Assembly (NCBI RefSeq): GCF_914484835.1
Contig: NZ_CAJZAR010000045.1
Location: 160-64,159 of the forward strand
Source: Paraburkholderia tropica
Lineage (GTDB): Bacteria > Pseudomonadota > Gammaproteobacteria > Burkholderiales > Burkholderiaceae
DNA length: 64,000 bases
Reading direction: 5' to 3'
Numbering within the stretch: position 1 is the stretch's first letter; every line of letters starts with the position of its first letter. The translations under genes and the position numbers were made by a program. The notes under the pieces are model-generated. The model did not search any database, was not told where the DNA came from, and worked only from the letters and a program-made list of their open reading frames with translations. Below, one piece after another: positions 36,320 through 45,650 of the stretch.

Positions 36320-37423
36320 TCATGCGGGCTGCGATTCGCGCTCCCGTTCGAGTTCACGCACGAGCGGCAGCACCTTCTCACCGAAATACTCCACCTCCTC
36401 GATGAAGTGCAGGAAGCCCGCGAGCACGAGATCGACACCAATCGCCTTGAGCGCGACAATGCGCTCCGCAATCTGGCGCGGCGTGCCGATCAGGTTGGTG
36501 CGAAAGCCGTCGTTGTACTGCACTAGATCCTCGAAAGTCGATTTCGCCCAGTTGCCCTCGCCTTCGGGCGACGCCTTGCCCGCCTCCTTCACCGCGCTGC
36601 CGAACGCCTCCACGGCCTCCACGTGCGCGTGACGCACGATATCGTCGAGCACGGCGCGCGCTTCCTCTTCCGTATCGCGCGCAATCACGAACGCGTTCAC
36701 GCCGATCTTCACGCTGTGATTGTTCTTCGCCGCCTTCGCGCGGATATCGTCGATCTGCGCCTTGAGATTCTCCACCGTGTTGCCGTTCGTGAAGTACCAG
36801 TCGGACACGCTTGCCGCGTTATCGCGCGCGGCCCGCGAACTGCCGCCCTGAAACACTTCGGGATGCGGCTTCTGCACGGGCTTCGGACTCAGCGTGTAGT
36901 TGTTGAAGCGATAGAAGTCACCCTTGAACGTGAAGTTGTCCTGCGTCCAGATGCCCTTCACCGCCTGAATGAATTCATTCGAACGCCGGTAACGCTCGTC
37001 GTGTTCGAGCCACGGCTCGCCAATCGACGTGAATTCGTCCTTGAACCAGCCGCTCACGACATTGATGGCGATGCGCCCATTCGAAATATGGTCGATGGTC
37101 GCGATCTGCTTCGCCACCACAGCCGGATGCCACGGGCCGGGCAGAATCGCCGCGATCACCTTGAGCTTCGTGGTCGCGTGCAGCAGCGCCTGGCTAAACG
37201 ATACCGATTCGTGCTGATACTGCGCGCCATAGCCGGCCGTGAAGCGAATCTGGCTGAGCGCGTAATCGAAACCCGCCTGTTCAGCGGTTTGCGCGAGTTT
37301 CTGGTTGTATTCGAGACTCCAGTCGGTGCGTTGCTCGATCTTGCTCACGACGAGTCCGCCGCTCACATTCGGCACCCAGTAGGCGAATTTGATGGCGTCG
37401 TCGGACGCAGTGCGCTGGCTCAT
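36320..37423 (-). CDS. sfnG: FMNH2-dependent dimethylsulfone monooxygenase
   Basis: 367 aa from the ATG at 37423, which has a GAGGAA site; a TTG 15 nt upstream is less likely. It is a bacterial-luciferase-like flavin monooxygenase. KFAYWVPNVSGGLVVSKIEQ, FDYALSQIRFTAGYG, RIAINVVSGWFKDEF and HPEVFQGGSSRAARD match SfnG, which oxidises dimethylsulfone to methanesulfinate for sulfur supply during sulfate starvation. No flavin reductase (sfnE) or sfnR lies beside it, so reduced flavin must come from elsewhere. Confidence 0.88.
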   Translation of the reverse strand: MSQRTASDDAIKFAYWVPNVSGGLVVSKIEQRTDWSLEYNQKLAQTAEQAGFDYALSQIRFTAGYGAQYQHESVSFSQALLHATTKLKVIAAILPGPWHPAVVAKQIATIDHISNGRIAINVVSGWFKDEFTSIGEPWLEHDERYRRSNEFIQAVKGIWTQDNFTFKGDFYRFNNYTLSPKPVQKPHPEVFQGGSSRAARDNAASVSDWYFTNGNTVENLKAQIDDIRAKAAKNNHSVKIGVNAFVIARDTEEEARAVLDDIVRHAHVEAVEAFGSAVKEAGKASPEGEGNWAKSTFEDLVQYNDGFRTNLIGTPRQIAERIVALKAIGVDLVLAGFLHFIEEVEYFGEKVLPLVRELERERESQPA

Positions 37424-38043
37424 GATTGGCTTCCTCAAAGATAAATGGCGTGAGCGGGTTCCGCCATCTTTGGGGATTTGCGCGCGCGATTGAACGAATT
37501 TCTCGTGCTATGAAAAGTCGCGTGGCTGCTTTGTGCCGACGACACCGCAAGGGTACGAGTGACGTCACGACGGCGATCTGTCCGGCATGACGGAAAACGC
37601 ATGACATGCCGCTTCCACCGGCTATTCGCCTTCATTCAACATCGTTAAAAGCTGCGCTATGGCGTCGTAAGTCGCGCTATCAACACGCACGAAGAACACG
37701 CAATCAAAGCGCATTGACCATGCTTTTCCCTCGATATCCAGCATCTCTCAATTAATCGATCAATTGCTTTCAAATCACGCAACAATCGCATCGCAATTCC
37801 GCACCAATAAAGGGCATCTCATCGCAGAATCAAGCCGCCATCTCACAACAGCGGTATTTCAGCGCACAAATTGATTATTTGCGTTATCTCAAAACATGTC
37901 GGTATTCGCCCGATTTGTTGGCTGAGTGCAACGGGCTTTGTCCGGTTGCGGGGATATATTTCGTCCGTCCCAACCCGGCAGCTTTATACCGCTCATATTC
38001 AACTTGTCTATGAGTGATTGCCTTAGAAACAGGAACGTGCAGA
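37424..38043. other. 620-base promoter region between sfnG and a porin gene
   Basis: No gene is supported. The region is AT-richer than the genes around it and must hold the divergent promoters of sfnG and the porin. Short repeats such as GCGCTAT occur at about 37654 and 37673. I looked for a sigma-54 motif before sfnG and found none that fits. Confidence 0.5.
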
Positions 38044-39186
38044 ATGAACGTGAAATTCAATAAGAACTTGCTCGTGGCAGCAGCGCTTGGCGCATTCGGC
38101 ATTGCGGCTCACGCACAAAGCAGCGTCACGCTGTATGGCTCGCTCGACGCGGGCATTGCATATGTCAATAACGCGGGCGGCCATAGCGACTGGCTTCAAT
38201 CGAGCAGCCTGCTGTCGAATACCTATTTCGGTTTGAAAGGCGCTGAAGACCTGGGCGGCGGCCTGAAGGCAATCTTCAAGTTGGAATCGGGCTTCAGCCT
38301 GTCGAACGGCGGTTTCAGCAATGGCTCGATGTTTAATCGTCAGGCTTACGTCGGCATTCAAAGCGCCCAATACGGCACGGTCACGCTCGGCAAGCAATAC
38401 GACTCGGTCGTCGATTATCTCTCGCCGCTGTCGCTGGCCGGCCAGGCAGGCGTGGTCAATCTCGCCGCTCACCCGTATAACAACGACAATATCGGCGCGC
38501 AATACTCGATCAACAATTCGATCAAGTATGAAAGCGCCAATTACGCCGGCTTCCACTTCGGCGGCCTGTACGGCTTCAGCAACGATCCGGGCCAGTTCAC
38601 GAACGGCCGCGCATGGAGCGTCGGCGCCGGCTACTCGGCAGGCCCGTTCACGGTGGCCGCCGCGTATGACCAGACGAACACCGACATCAACGGCACCACG
38701 AACTCCAGCGCCGCCGCCACGACGCTGCTCGGCGGCGACGTGAAGCGCACCTACGGCGTCGGCGCGACCTACGCGTTCGGTCCGGGCACGGCAGGCGTGC
38801 TCTACACGCATACGCGCATTCAAGGTGCGTCGTTCGGCGTCACCGGCCTGAACGCGCGCTTCGACAATATCGAAGTCAACGGCACGTATAGCCTCACGCC
38901 GGCACTCGCGGTCGTGGGCAACTACACCTTCACCTACGGCAAGACGACGGGCGCGGACACGAGTTCGAGCGATCCGAAGTGGCACTCGGTCACGCTCGCG
39001 CTCGACTATTCGCTGAGCAAGCGCACCGACGTGTATGTGGCCGGCGCGTATCAACACGCTTCGGGCAATGTCTACGACAACGGCACGGACGTGATCGGCA
39101 ATACGGCCAGCATCGCCGGTCTGCTGACGAATTCGTCGACGCAGAACCAGGTCGCTGCAACGGTGGGCATGCGCCACCGCTTCTAA
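38044..39186 (+). CDS. Gram-negative porin, Burkholderia trimeric family
   Basis: 380 aa from the ATG at 38044 with a CAGGAA site. The signal peptide ends AAHA (about residue 24), and the mature protein begins QSSVTLYGSLDAGIAYVNN. LKGAEDLGGGLKAIFKLESGF and the C-terminal GMRHRF are shared with the porin at 9904-11043. It is divergent from sfnG across 620 bases; co-regulation under sulfur limitation is possible but not shown. Confidence 0.93.
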   Translation: MNVKFNKNLLVAAALGAFGIAAHAQSSVTLYGSLDAGIAYVNNAGGHSDWLQSSSLLSNTYFGLKGAEDLGGGLKAIFKLESGFSLSNGGFSNGSMFNRQAYVGIQSAQYGTVTLGKQYDSVVDYLSPLSLAGQAGVVNLAAHPYNNDNIGAQYSINNSIKYESANYAGFHFGGLYGFSNDPGQFTNGRAWSVGAGYSAGPFTVAAAYDQTNTDINGTTNSSAAATTLLGGDVKRTYGVGATYAFGPGTAGVLYTHTRIQGASFGVTGLNARFDNIEVNGTYSLTPALAVVGNYTFTYGKTTGADTSSSDPKWHSVTLALDYSLSKRTDVYVAGAYQHASGNVYDNGTDVIGNTASIAGLLTNSSTQNQVAATVGMRHRF

Positions 39187-39210
39187 ACGCGATTGCGGTA
39201 TCAGGCCGCT

Positions 39211-39255
39211 TAATCCCGATTGATCCCGATTGATCCCGATTCATTCCGATTCATC
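39211..39255. repeat. 10-base imperfect tandem repeat after porin gene
   Basis: About four and a half copies of a TGATCCCGAT-like unit, two identical (39221-39240) and the others with one to three changes. It lies between the porin stop and its terminator. It may have arisen by replication slippage. Confidence 0.7.
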
Positions 39256-39274
39256 CGGCCTGATCGCAAGTCAA

Positions 39275-39315
39275 TAAAAAAAGGCGCCTCCGCATTCACG
39301 GGAGCGCCTTTTTTA
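39275..39315. terminator. bidirectional intrinsic terminator
   Basis: AAGGCGC-C-TCC pairs with GGGAGCGCCTT around a short loop, with A's before and T's after. It serves the porin on the plus strand and the histidine phosphatase on the minus strand. Confidence 0.85.
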
Positions 39316-39398
39316 CGGCCGACGATTCACGCAATACCTGAAAGCCTTGGGAATTTGCTGATTCCCCTCGCATTCATGCTTGCTCACTCCGATTTCAT

Positions 39399-39426
39399 GC
39401 CGCCCATTTCCCGGGCGGCTTTTTTT
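39399..39426 (+). terminator. second plus-strand terminator
   Basis: GCCGCCC (39399-39405) pairs with GGGCGGC (39413-39419) over ATTTCCC and is followed by seven T's. It backs up the terminator at 39275 for readthrough from the porin gene, just before the 3' end of the convergent phosphatase gene. Confidence 0.8.
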
Positions 39427-39437
39427 CGCCTCGACGC

Positions 39438-40088
39438 TTAACGGCATCCTTCGGGAATCGCATTCCAGCGGCGCACGGCGCGGCTTTCGCGGTCGAAACC
39501 CAGCACGCTGATCGACGCCGTATCGAGGTAAAAATGCGCGCCCAGCGCCGCCGAGTCGCCGACCCAGCAGCCCGCCAGCGTGCGCAGAAAATGCGCATGT
39601 GAAAACACGGCGATGCGCCCACCATGCTCGACCATCACCAGCAGACTCTCGATCACGCCGCGCGCGCGCGTTTCGATCTGCGCGAGGCTTTCGCCTTGTG
39701 CGATCGTCGAGCGCCACACGCTCCAGTCAGGCTCGGTCTGGCGGATATCGGGCGTCGTGCGGCCCTCGTACACGCCATAGTCCCATTCGAGCAGATCGGC
39801 GGACACGATCATGCGCTCACCGAGCCCCGCGAGCTTGCAGGTCTCGATCGCGCGCGACATCGGGCTCGCGAGCACGGCGTCGAACTGCACTTCGGCGAGC
39901 GGCTTCGTCAGCGCGCGCGCCTGCTCGCGGCCATGCTCAGTCAGCGCGATATCGGTGCGGCCCGTGTGCTGGCCGGTGCGGCTCCACTCGGTTTCGCCAT
40001 GGCGGATCAGCCAGACTTCGCGGGGCTTGGCGGGGTGTTTCGCATCGGGGGGCATCGAGGGAGGCTCCAGAATGAAGGGCGTGGTCAT
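39438..40088 (-). CDS. histidine phosphatase family protein
   Basis: 216 aa if started at 40088; the ATG at 40055 gives a shorter form that still includes the whole domain. LIRHGETEW carries the catalytic RHG, TGRTDIALTEHGREQARAL and SHAHFLRTLAG complete the phosphoglycerate-mutase-like fold. It removes phosphate from small molecules or proteins through a phosphohistidine. Substrate unknown. Confidence 0.9.
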   Translation of the reverse strand: MTTPFILEPPSMPPDAKHPAKPREVWLIRHGETEWSRTGQHTGRTDIALTEHGREQARALTKPLAEVQFDAVLASPMSRAIETCKLAGLGERMIVSADLLEWDYGVYEGRTTPDIRQTEPDWSVWRSTIAQGESLAQIETRARGVIESLLVMVEHGGRIAVFSHAHFLRTLAGCWVGDSAALGAHFYLDTASISVLGFDRESRAVRRWNAIPEGCR

Positions 40089-40259
40089 TCTATGCCGCGT
40101 GGACGATCCGCTTCAACCTGGCGCGCAAGTCGAACCGGACCGCGAGACCGCGGCACCGCTTTTCAGGACAGGCAATTTCGCGACGATGCGACTATATCGG
40201 CCCTGTTTTTGGCACCGCCCCTCTCTTTCTATTGCACCGCCGCCGCCGTGAGAATCCCG

Positions 40260-40589
40260 ATGCTCCTGAAGTCGCTGTTCGACACCGAACCCGCCGCTGT
40301 GCCCACTTCCACGGCCGCTCCAGTCGCCGGGCCTGCGGCCGCCAGCGCGATACCGCCCGCCCCAGCCGCGCCGGGCGGGCAAAGCGCCCATGAAAGCGCC
40401 GACGCCCCGTCGCACGCCGAACCACCCGCGCCGCCGCACACGCCCGTGCCGCTGCTCGACGGCATCGACGCGCTCGGAGAAATCGTGCTGACGCTCGACG
40501 CGCAATTGCGCGCGGAACGCGCCACGCACAGCGCGCTCTACCAGCGCCTGCACGGCGAACTCGGCGCGCTGCGCCGCACGCTGCGCTGA
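40260..40589 (+). CDS. small Ala/Pro-rich hypothetical protein
   Basis: 109 aa from the ATG at 40260 (a GTG at 40248 is possible). Residues about 10-65 are Ala/Pro/Thr-rich and look disordered; residues about 66-109 form a helical end, LLDGIDALGEIVLTLDAQLRAERATHSALYQRLHGEL. I do not recognise it. The helical end with heptad-like spacing may dimerise. A weak ribosome site and the reading-frame bias make it plausible but not certain. Confidence 0.5.
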   Translation: MLLKSLFDTEPAAVPTSTAAPVAGPAAASAIPPAPAAPGGQSAHESADAPSHAEPPAPPHTPVPLLDGIDALGEIVLTLDAQLRAERATHSALYQRLHGELGALRRTLR

Positions 40590-40614
40590 GCGCGCCCGTC
40601 GCTTCGCACCGCGC

Positions 40615-40651
40615 AAAAAAAGAAAGCGATATGGGCCGAAACCCATATCGC
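40615..40651 (-). terminator. intrinsic terminator of the moc-like operon
   Basis: On the minus strand GCGATATGGG pairs with CCCATATCGC over TTTCGG (40651-40626), followed by a T-rich run to 40615. It ends transcription from the operon 45414-40719. Confidence 0.85.
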
Positions 40652-40718
40652 CCACCCGCGCCCACTGGCACGGTGGAAAAGCCGGCGGGTGGAACGCCGG
40701 CCGAGCTACCCTTGCGTG

Positions 40719-41576
40719 TCAGGCCGCACGCGCCGCCTGCTCCGTTTCGATCTCGCGCCAAAGCGCGCGTATCCCGTCGCGCAGCAATAGCGATTCGGCC
40801 CAGCGGTCGGTCGTGTCGTTGCCGTCGCGCCCGATGATCGCGTAGGGCTTCGGCCCGAGTTCGCAGGTGAACGACAGCGTGTCGTGCTCACCCGCGCGCT
40901 TGCGCCACGACTCGAACCCGTAGCGCCACCAGCCCATGAACAAATCCACCCACATGCGATGCGGCTCGAACGACAACTCGATCTGCACCTGCTCGCGGCT
41001 CGCCACGCGGCCGTGAAACGCCCAGCAATGATCGAGAATGCGCCGCATCAGCGCGTGATTCTCCTCCGATACCGGCCACGCGAATTCGCGACCTACCAGG
41101 TAGTGCGAAATATCTCCGAGCAGTTTCAGGTCGGGGCGCGCGTCGAGCAGATCGAGCGTGAAATATAGATCCGTCGTCATGCGGTCGCGATGCGTTTCGA
41201 TATACACCGGAAACGTCACCTGTTCCGCGAGACGCTGCCAGCCGTCCAGCAAACGCACCGCTTCGGCCACGGTGCGCGGGCGCACGTCGGGCTGCAAGTC
41301 GATGTGATGCACGCCGCACTCCACGGCGTTTTCGAGCACGGGCTGCAAGTCGTCGATGGTTTGCGGAAAGCACTGTCCTTCCGCATCGAGACCGTGCGCC
41401 GCGCGTAACTCGGCGAGGCGGCGCACGGCCGCGCGATCGGTGTAATGCGCGCTCACGCCATCAAAACCGGCTTCGGCAATCAGCGCGATATTCTCTTCGA
41501 GCGAGCGTTCGAAGCCATCGCTGTGACGGCGCTCCATCGCCCACATCGACTGAAAAACGAGCAGACGCTGGCTCAT
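40719..41576 (-). CDS. mocC: sugar phosphate isomerase/epimerase family TIM barrel (MocC-like)
   Basis: 285 aa. An AP-endonuclease-2-type TIM barrel: EENIALIAEAGFDGVSAH, HIDLQPDVRPRT, FPVYIETHRDRMTTD, LLGDISHYLVG and QIELSFEP carry the Glu, His and Asp that bind a metal in this fold. MocC of rhizobia belongs to the same group and is needed for rhizopine use. The start overlaps the reductase stop by 4 nt. The name is inferred from the neighbour set. Confidence 0.75.
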   Translation of the reverse strand: MSQRLLVFQSMWAMERRHSDGFERSLEENIALIAEAGFDGVSAHYTDRAAVRRLAELRAAHGLDAEGQCFPQTIDDLQPVLENAVECGVHHIDLQPDVRPRTVAEAVRLLDGWQRLAEQVTFPVYIETHRDRMTTDLYFTLDLLDARPDLKLLGDISHYLVGREFAWPVSEENHALMRRILDHCWAFHGRVASREQVQIELSFEPHRMWVDLFMGWWRYGFESWRKRAGEHDTLSFTCELGPKPYAIIGRDGNDTTDRWAESLLLRDGIRALWREIETEQAARAA

Positions 41577-42823
41577 TGGACCTCCTCGGACAACAGCGAC
41601 TTCAGTTTGATCGTGCGATCCGCGAGACGCTCGGGCGCGATGCGCGCGCGGCGCGCGATCAGTTCCTGGGCGATGCGCACCTCGCGCGCGATCTCGCTGT
41701 TCGGGCCCACACCGCTCGCGCCGACCAGCACGCCTGCGTCATCGAGCGCGAAAAAGATCGTCGAAGCCGAGCCGGTTTCGCGCCGCGCAGTCGTCGTGCC
41801 GAACGCGGGCAAGCCCGCGATCTGGATCGTGCGGTCGAACTGATCGGACCAGAACCACGGCACCGCGCGATGCATCTCCTCACCGCCCAGGATATTGAGC
41901 GCCGCCGTGCGCGCCTGATCCTCGGCGTTGCGCCAGCATTCGAGACGAATGCGCCGTCCGTAAAGCGGATGCTCGAACGCACACACGTCACCCGCCGCGT
42001 AGATATGCGGATCGCTCGTGCGCAGCGTGGCATTGACGGCAATGCCGCCTTCGGCAAGCTCCAGCCCGGCTTGCTGCGCCAGCTCCACGCGCGGCGTCAC
42101 GCCCACGCCGACGATCAGCGCATCGCAAGGCACGCGCGTGCCGTCTTCGAGCACGACCGCGCGAATGCGATCCTCGCCTTCCAGATGATTGATTCGGATA
42201 TCGAAATGAATCTCCACGCCGCGCTCGCGATGCAGATCGACCAGACGTTGCGCGACTTCGGCCGGCACCGCGCGCATCAGCGCACGCGGCGCGGCTTCGA
42301 GCACCGCCACGCTACAGCCGCGCTGCATCGCCGACGCCGCCACTTCCAGGCCGATAAAGCCCGCGCCGATGACCGCGATGCGCCGCCCCGGTTCGAGTTC
42401 GGCGGCAATCGCGAGCGCGTCCTCGGCGTTACGCAACACGTGGACGCCCGCCAGCGCGTGGCCGGGCAGGCTCAGGCGACGCGGCGTCGCGCCCGTCGCG
42501 ATCAGCATGCGGTGATACGCGAGCGCCTCGCCGTTCGTCAACGTGACAGTACGCGCCGCGCGATCGATCGACGCCACACCGCACGCACGCCGAAAGTCCA
42601 CCTCGTGCTCGCGATAAAACGATTCGCCGTGCACGGCGCATTGCGCGGGTGAACGCTCGCCCAGCAGCACCGCCTTCGACAACGGCGGGCGCTCATACGG
42701 CGCATGCGCTTCCTCGCCGATCAGAACGATTGCGCCGTCCCAGCCTTCGTCGCGCAACACCTGCACCGCGCGCGCGCCGCACTGCCCCGCGCCGATCACC
42801 ACCATCGCTTCGCTCGTCTTCAT
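41573..42823 (-). CDS. mocF: FAD-dependent ferredoxin reductase (MocF-like)
   Basis: 416 aa. MVVIGAGQCGARAVQVLRDE binds FAD, IAVIGAGFIGLEVAASAMQR binds NAD(P)H, and IYAAGDVCAFEHP is the second FAD motif; the C-terminal domain is that of oxygenase-coupled ferredoxin reductases. It should pass electrons from NAD(P)H to the Rieske ferredoxin encoded two genes upstream, for the desaturase-type oxygenase. It follows the binding-protein gene by 15 nt. Confidence 0.85.
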   Translation of the reverse strand: MKTSEAMVVIGAGQCGARAVQVLRDEGWDGAIVLIGEEAHAPYERPPLSKAVLLGERSPAQCAVHGESFYREHEVDFRRACGVASIDRAARTVTLTNGEALAYHRMLIATGATPRRLSLPGHALAGVHVLRNAEDALAIAAELEPGRRIAVIGAGFIGLEVAASAMQRGCSVAVLEAAPRALMRAVPAEVAQRLVDLHRERGVEIHFDIRINHLEGEDRIRAVVLEDGTRVPCDALIVGVGVTPRVELAQQAGLELAEGGIAVNATLRTSDPHIYAAGDVCAFEHPLYGRRIRLECWRNAEDQARTAALNILGGEEMHRAVPWFWSDQFDRTIQIAGLPAFGTTTARRETGSASTIFFALDDAGVLVGASGVGPNSEIAREVRIAQELIARRARIAPERLADRTIKLKSLLSEEVQ

Positions 42824-42838
42824 CGTCGTTCTCCTCGT

Positions 42839-43888
42839 TCAGCGATATTGGCCTGCCAGCGCCGACACCTGCTGGATATTCTGCGGCGTGATAAAGCCCG
42901 GACCCGACGCAATATTGCGCGCCTCATAAACCGGCTTCAAGCCGTAGTCCTTGAGCCGCTGCTGAAACTTCGGATTCTTTTCGAGTTCCGCGCGCGCCTG
43001 TTCGATATTCGTGTTCCGGTTCTTGTGCATGATCGCGAGCATCGCCACCGGAATATAGCCCTGCAAATACGGCTGCTGATCGGTGCAGAATTTCACCGTG
43101 CCGTCCTTGATCGCCTTGGTGACATCCGTATCGATATCGAAAGTCGCGAACCAGATCTTGCCCGCGAGGCCCAGGCTTTTTACCGCGCGGATAGTCGGGT
43201 CCGCCGAAGTCGGACCAAGCGTCAGCACTGCCTGCGTATTAGGATGATTGCGCAAATATGCACTGACTTTCGCTTCGATGCCGGTCGGATCGGTGCCCGC
43301 ATCGAGCACCGACGTTTTCATATCGGCGCCGATGGCTTCGGCGAAACCGCGGCAGCGTTCAAACGAAAGCGGATTCGTCGCGTAGTGATTCACGCACAGA
43401 AACGACTTCACGCCGTCCGCCTTCGCGCGCAATCCGGCTTCTTTTCCCGCGAGATATTCGGGCTGGCCCACGTGCATCAGCGCGCCGAGTTGCGCGCTTT
43501 GCTGCTCGGTGCCCGTATTCGCGGTGATGAACGGAATATCCTTCGCCTTCAATTTTCCGAGCGCGCCTTTCAGCAAATCGTAATCGGCGATAGTCGTGAC
43601 CACGCCGTCGTAATTGCGCGCGGCGGCCTGATTGACGAGTTGCACCATGTCGGCAATATCGCCGTTCGGCGGATTGCGGTAATCGGTTTGCACGTTGAAA
43701 TCAACGTCGGCCTGTTTGATGCCGTTTTTCACCGCGTTCCACCACGCATCCGAATCGGGCGCGTGCGAAATGAAATCGAAATGCGCGGCCGGCTCCGCCT
43801 GCACGGCGGCGTTCATGCCGAATGCGAGCGCGGCCGCCAGCGCACAAACCGGCATGGCGCGCCGCATCGCGCGAAACGCAATCTTCAT
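42839..43888 (-). CDS. mocB: periplasmic sugar-binding protein (MocB-like, rhizopine-binding candidate)
   Basis: 349 aa from the ATG at 43888 with a strong AAGGAGA site. A signal peptide ends AVQA (about 32). The fold is that of ribose-type binding proteins: HFDFISHAPDSDAWWNAVKNG, DGVVTTIADYD, FITANTGTE and ATFDIDTDVTKAI. In rhizobia the binding protein of the rhizopine locus has this type. No permease or ATPase gene is near, so it must use a transporter encoded elsewhere. Substrate is inferred from context. Confidence 0.8.
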   Translation of the reverse strand: MKIAFRAMRRAMPVCALAAALAFGMNAAVQAEPAAHFDFISHAPDSDAWWNAVKNGIKQADVDFNVQTDYRNPPNGDIADMVQLVNQAAARNYDGVVTTIADYDLLKGALGKLKAKDIPFITANTGTEQQSAQLGALMHVGQPEYLAGKEAGLRAKADGVKSFLCVNHYATNPLSFERCRGFAEAIGADMKTSVLDAGTDPTGIEAKVSAYLRNHPNTQAVLTLGPTSADPTIRAVKSLGLAGKIWFATFDIDTDVTKAIKDGTVKFCTDQQPYLQGYIPVAMLAIMHKNRNTNIEQARAELEKNPKFQQRLKDYGLKPVYEARNIASGPGFITPQNIQQVSALAGQYR

Positions 43889-43946
43889 GGTTGTCTCCTT
43901 CATGGCATCGTTATCGTGAGGTGCCTGTATGCACGCGTGGCGCGTT

Positions 43947-44270
43947 TCAATCGGCCGCGAGTCCAATGAATAGCCTGCCGCCCTCCACCTTCACGGGATG
44001 CACGGCGAGATTCACGCACACGGGCGCGCCTTTCGCGGCGCCGGTCGGAATATGGAATCGCCCCATATGCATCGGACATTCGATGATCTCGCCGAATACC
44101 AGCCCTTGCGCGAGGCGCGCGGTTTCGTGCGTGCACACACCCGCCGACGCATAAAAGCCCGTGGGCGTGTGATAAATCGCGTAGAGCGCGCCTTCGTGCT
44201 CGAATTCCATCACGTCTTCTTCTTCGAGATCGTCGCTCGCGCCAACCTCGTGCCATTGCAGGATGTTCAT
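43947..44270 (-). CDS. mocE: Rieske-type [2Fe-2S] ferredoxin (MocE-like)
   Basis: 107 aa. Cys46-x-His48 and Cys65-x2-His68 (CTH and CPMH) are the complete Rieske ligands; VMEFEHEGALYAIYHTPTGFYA leads in. Proteins of this kind next to a desaturase-like oxygenase are the MocE group. It carries electrons from the reductase to the oxygenase. It lies 58 nt before the binding-protein gene in the same operon. Confidence 0.88.
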   Translation of the reverse strand: MNILQWHEVGASDDLEEEDVMEFEHEGALYAIYHTPTGFYASAGVCTHETARLAQGLVFGEIIECPMHMGRFHIPTGAAKGAPVCVNLAVHPVKVEGGRLFIGLAAD

Positions 44271-44337
44271 GCGTCTCCTCCGTGAATTGCGGGTGTTTTA
44301 TCTTGCCGATTCATTCTTCAGCGGGATTCAGCGAATA

Positions 44338-45414
44338 TCAGCGGGATTCAGCAACACTCAGCGCGGCATCTTCACCAGCATTCGAAGCGGCGCGCGCATC
44401 GCCCGCCGTCTTGCCCGGAACCGCCGGCGTAATCATGTAATCGGGATCGCTGCGCTGCATGCGGAACACCTGCACGATCTCGCCCCACGCCGCGAATAAT
44501 CCCTCGTAGGCGGGCGGCAAATCCTGTTCGATCGCGCGGCGCAGTTTGGGCAACGCATGAAACGGCACGTTGGGAAACATATGATGTTCGACGTGGTAAT
44601 TCATATTCCAGTAGAGAAACTGCAGCACGGGATTCAAATACAGCGTGCGTGTGGAAAAACGATGATCGAGTTCGTTTTCGCGCAGGCCCGTATGCTGCGT
44701 GATCGCGAGCAATTCGTGCAGCCACGCGCCATAGGAACGCGGCAGCAGCAGAAACACCACCGGCAGCCAGCTTTGCGACACGATCGCCCACGCGCCCACG
44801 CCCAGGTAAAGCGCCAGAATCACCCTTGAATTACGGCACATCGCGCGATATTCGACCGGCGGCACCACGGCCTTTGCGCCCGTCGAGATAATGCCGAAGC
44901 TATGCAGCACGATATTGCCGAGGTGATGAATGCCGTGCGAAACACGCAGAAAATCGGTGGCAAGCTTGAAATAATTGGGCGGACGCTTGACGGCAAGTTC
45001 AGCGTCGGCGGGCACGGTGGCCGTGAGATGCGTATAGGTGTGATGCTGCGCGTGCGACCAGCGGCTGTAGATCTGTTCACGCCACGTCATGAAGCAGATC
45101 ACCCAATGCACCGACGCATTGAGCCACTCGCTGCGAAACGGCGTGCGATGGCGCAGCTCGTGTTCCATCGCTTCGGCGAAGGCGTAGATCGTGCCGTAGA
45201 GCAGCAGCGCGGGCACGATCCAGAGCGTGCCGAGCGCACACCATGCGAGCGCGCCCGTGCCGATCACGAGCGCCATGAGTCCGCCGAAATACGCGAGCGC
45301 CACATGGTCGTTGCGGCGCGTGACTTCCTTGAGCGTCTTGCGGTCGAGCGGGCATTTGTACCAGTCGTCCATGGTGATCGGCGGGTTGCCCGGTTGGGCG
45401 GCATTGACGGACAT
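44338..45414 (-). CDS. mocD: membrane fatty-acid-desaturase-type oxygenase (MocD-like)
   Basis: 358 aa with four or more membrane helices. Three His boxes, HELRH, HAQHH and HVEHH, bind the di-iron site of membrane desaturases and hydroxylases. In rhizobia, MocD with MocE and MocF is proposed to remove the O-methyl group of 3-O-methyl-scyllo-inosamine. First gene of the operon; a possible promoter (TTGACC, 17-base spacer, TTCAAT on the minus strand, about 45502 to 45474) overlaps an operator-like repeat. Confidence 0.82.
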   Translation of the reverse strand: MSVNAAQPGNPPITMDDWYKCPLDRKTLKEVTRRNDHVALAYFGGLMALVIGTGALAWCALGTLWIVPALLLYGTIYAFAEAMEHELRHRTPFRSEWLNASVHWVICFMTWREQIYSRWSHAQHHTYTHLTATVPADAELAVKRPPNYFKLATDFLRVSHGIHHLGNIVLHSFGIISTGAKAVVPPVEYRAMCRNSRVILALYLGVGAWAIVSQSWLPVVFLLLPRSYGAWLHELLAITQHTGLRENELDHRFSTRTLYLNPVLQFLYWNMNYHVEHHMFPNVPFHALPKLRRAIEQDLPPAYEGLFAAWGEIVQVFRMQRSDPDYMITPAVPGKTAGDARAASNAGEDAALSVAESR

Positions 45415-45487
45415 GAAGCGTCTCCAGAGCGGAATCCAGGCGGCCGGTGCGGCGCGGCGGGGTCATCGTTGAGCTCCATTGAAGTCT

Positions 45488-45527
45488 CTAAATGAGCATC
45501 GGTCAAAACCTAAAATGCCTCATTTAG
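45488..45527. promoter_or_regulatory. operator-like inverted repeats before mocD
   Basis: CTAAATGAG (45488-45496) and CTCATTTAG (45519-45527) form 9-base arms. The right part also reads as an imperfect palindrome, 45510-45527, that contains TGCCTCA, shared in inverted form with the operator before the LacI gene. They overlap the likely mocD promoter. Confidence 0.6.
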
Positions 45528-45606
45528 ATCACTCAAGGGTAATCACCAGGCGAAACATCGCTTTCCGCATCGGCAAACGCGTCATATAACGAATCAAAGA
45601 ACTCAG

Positions 45607-45628
45607 TTTGAGGCAAAATGGCCTCAAA
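45607..45628. promoter_or_regulatory. palindromic operator before the LacI gene
   Basis: TTTGAGGC (45607-45614) and GCCTCAAA (45621-45628) are perfect 8-base arms 6 nt apart, 22 nt before the regulator start at 45651. This fits autoregulation by the LacI protein. Confidence 0.7.
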
Positions 45629-45650
45629 CTTGCCTCGATCAGGAACCGCG

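Noticed and set aside
37424..37620. Possible sigma-54 promoter before sfnG
   Set aside because: Pseudomonas sfn genes use sigma-54, but no GG/GC pair with correct spacing was found here.
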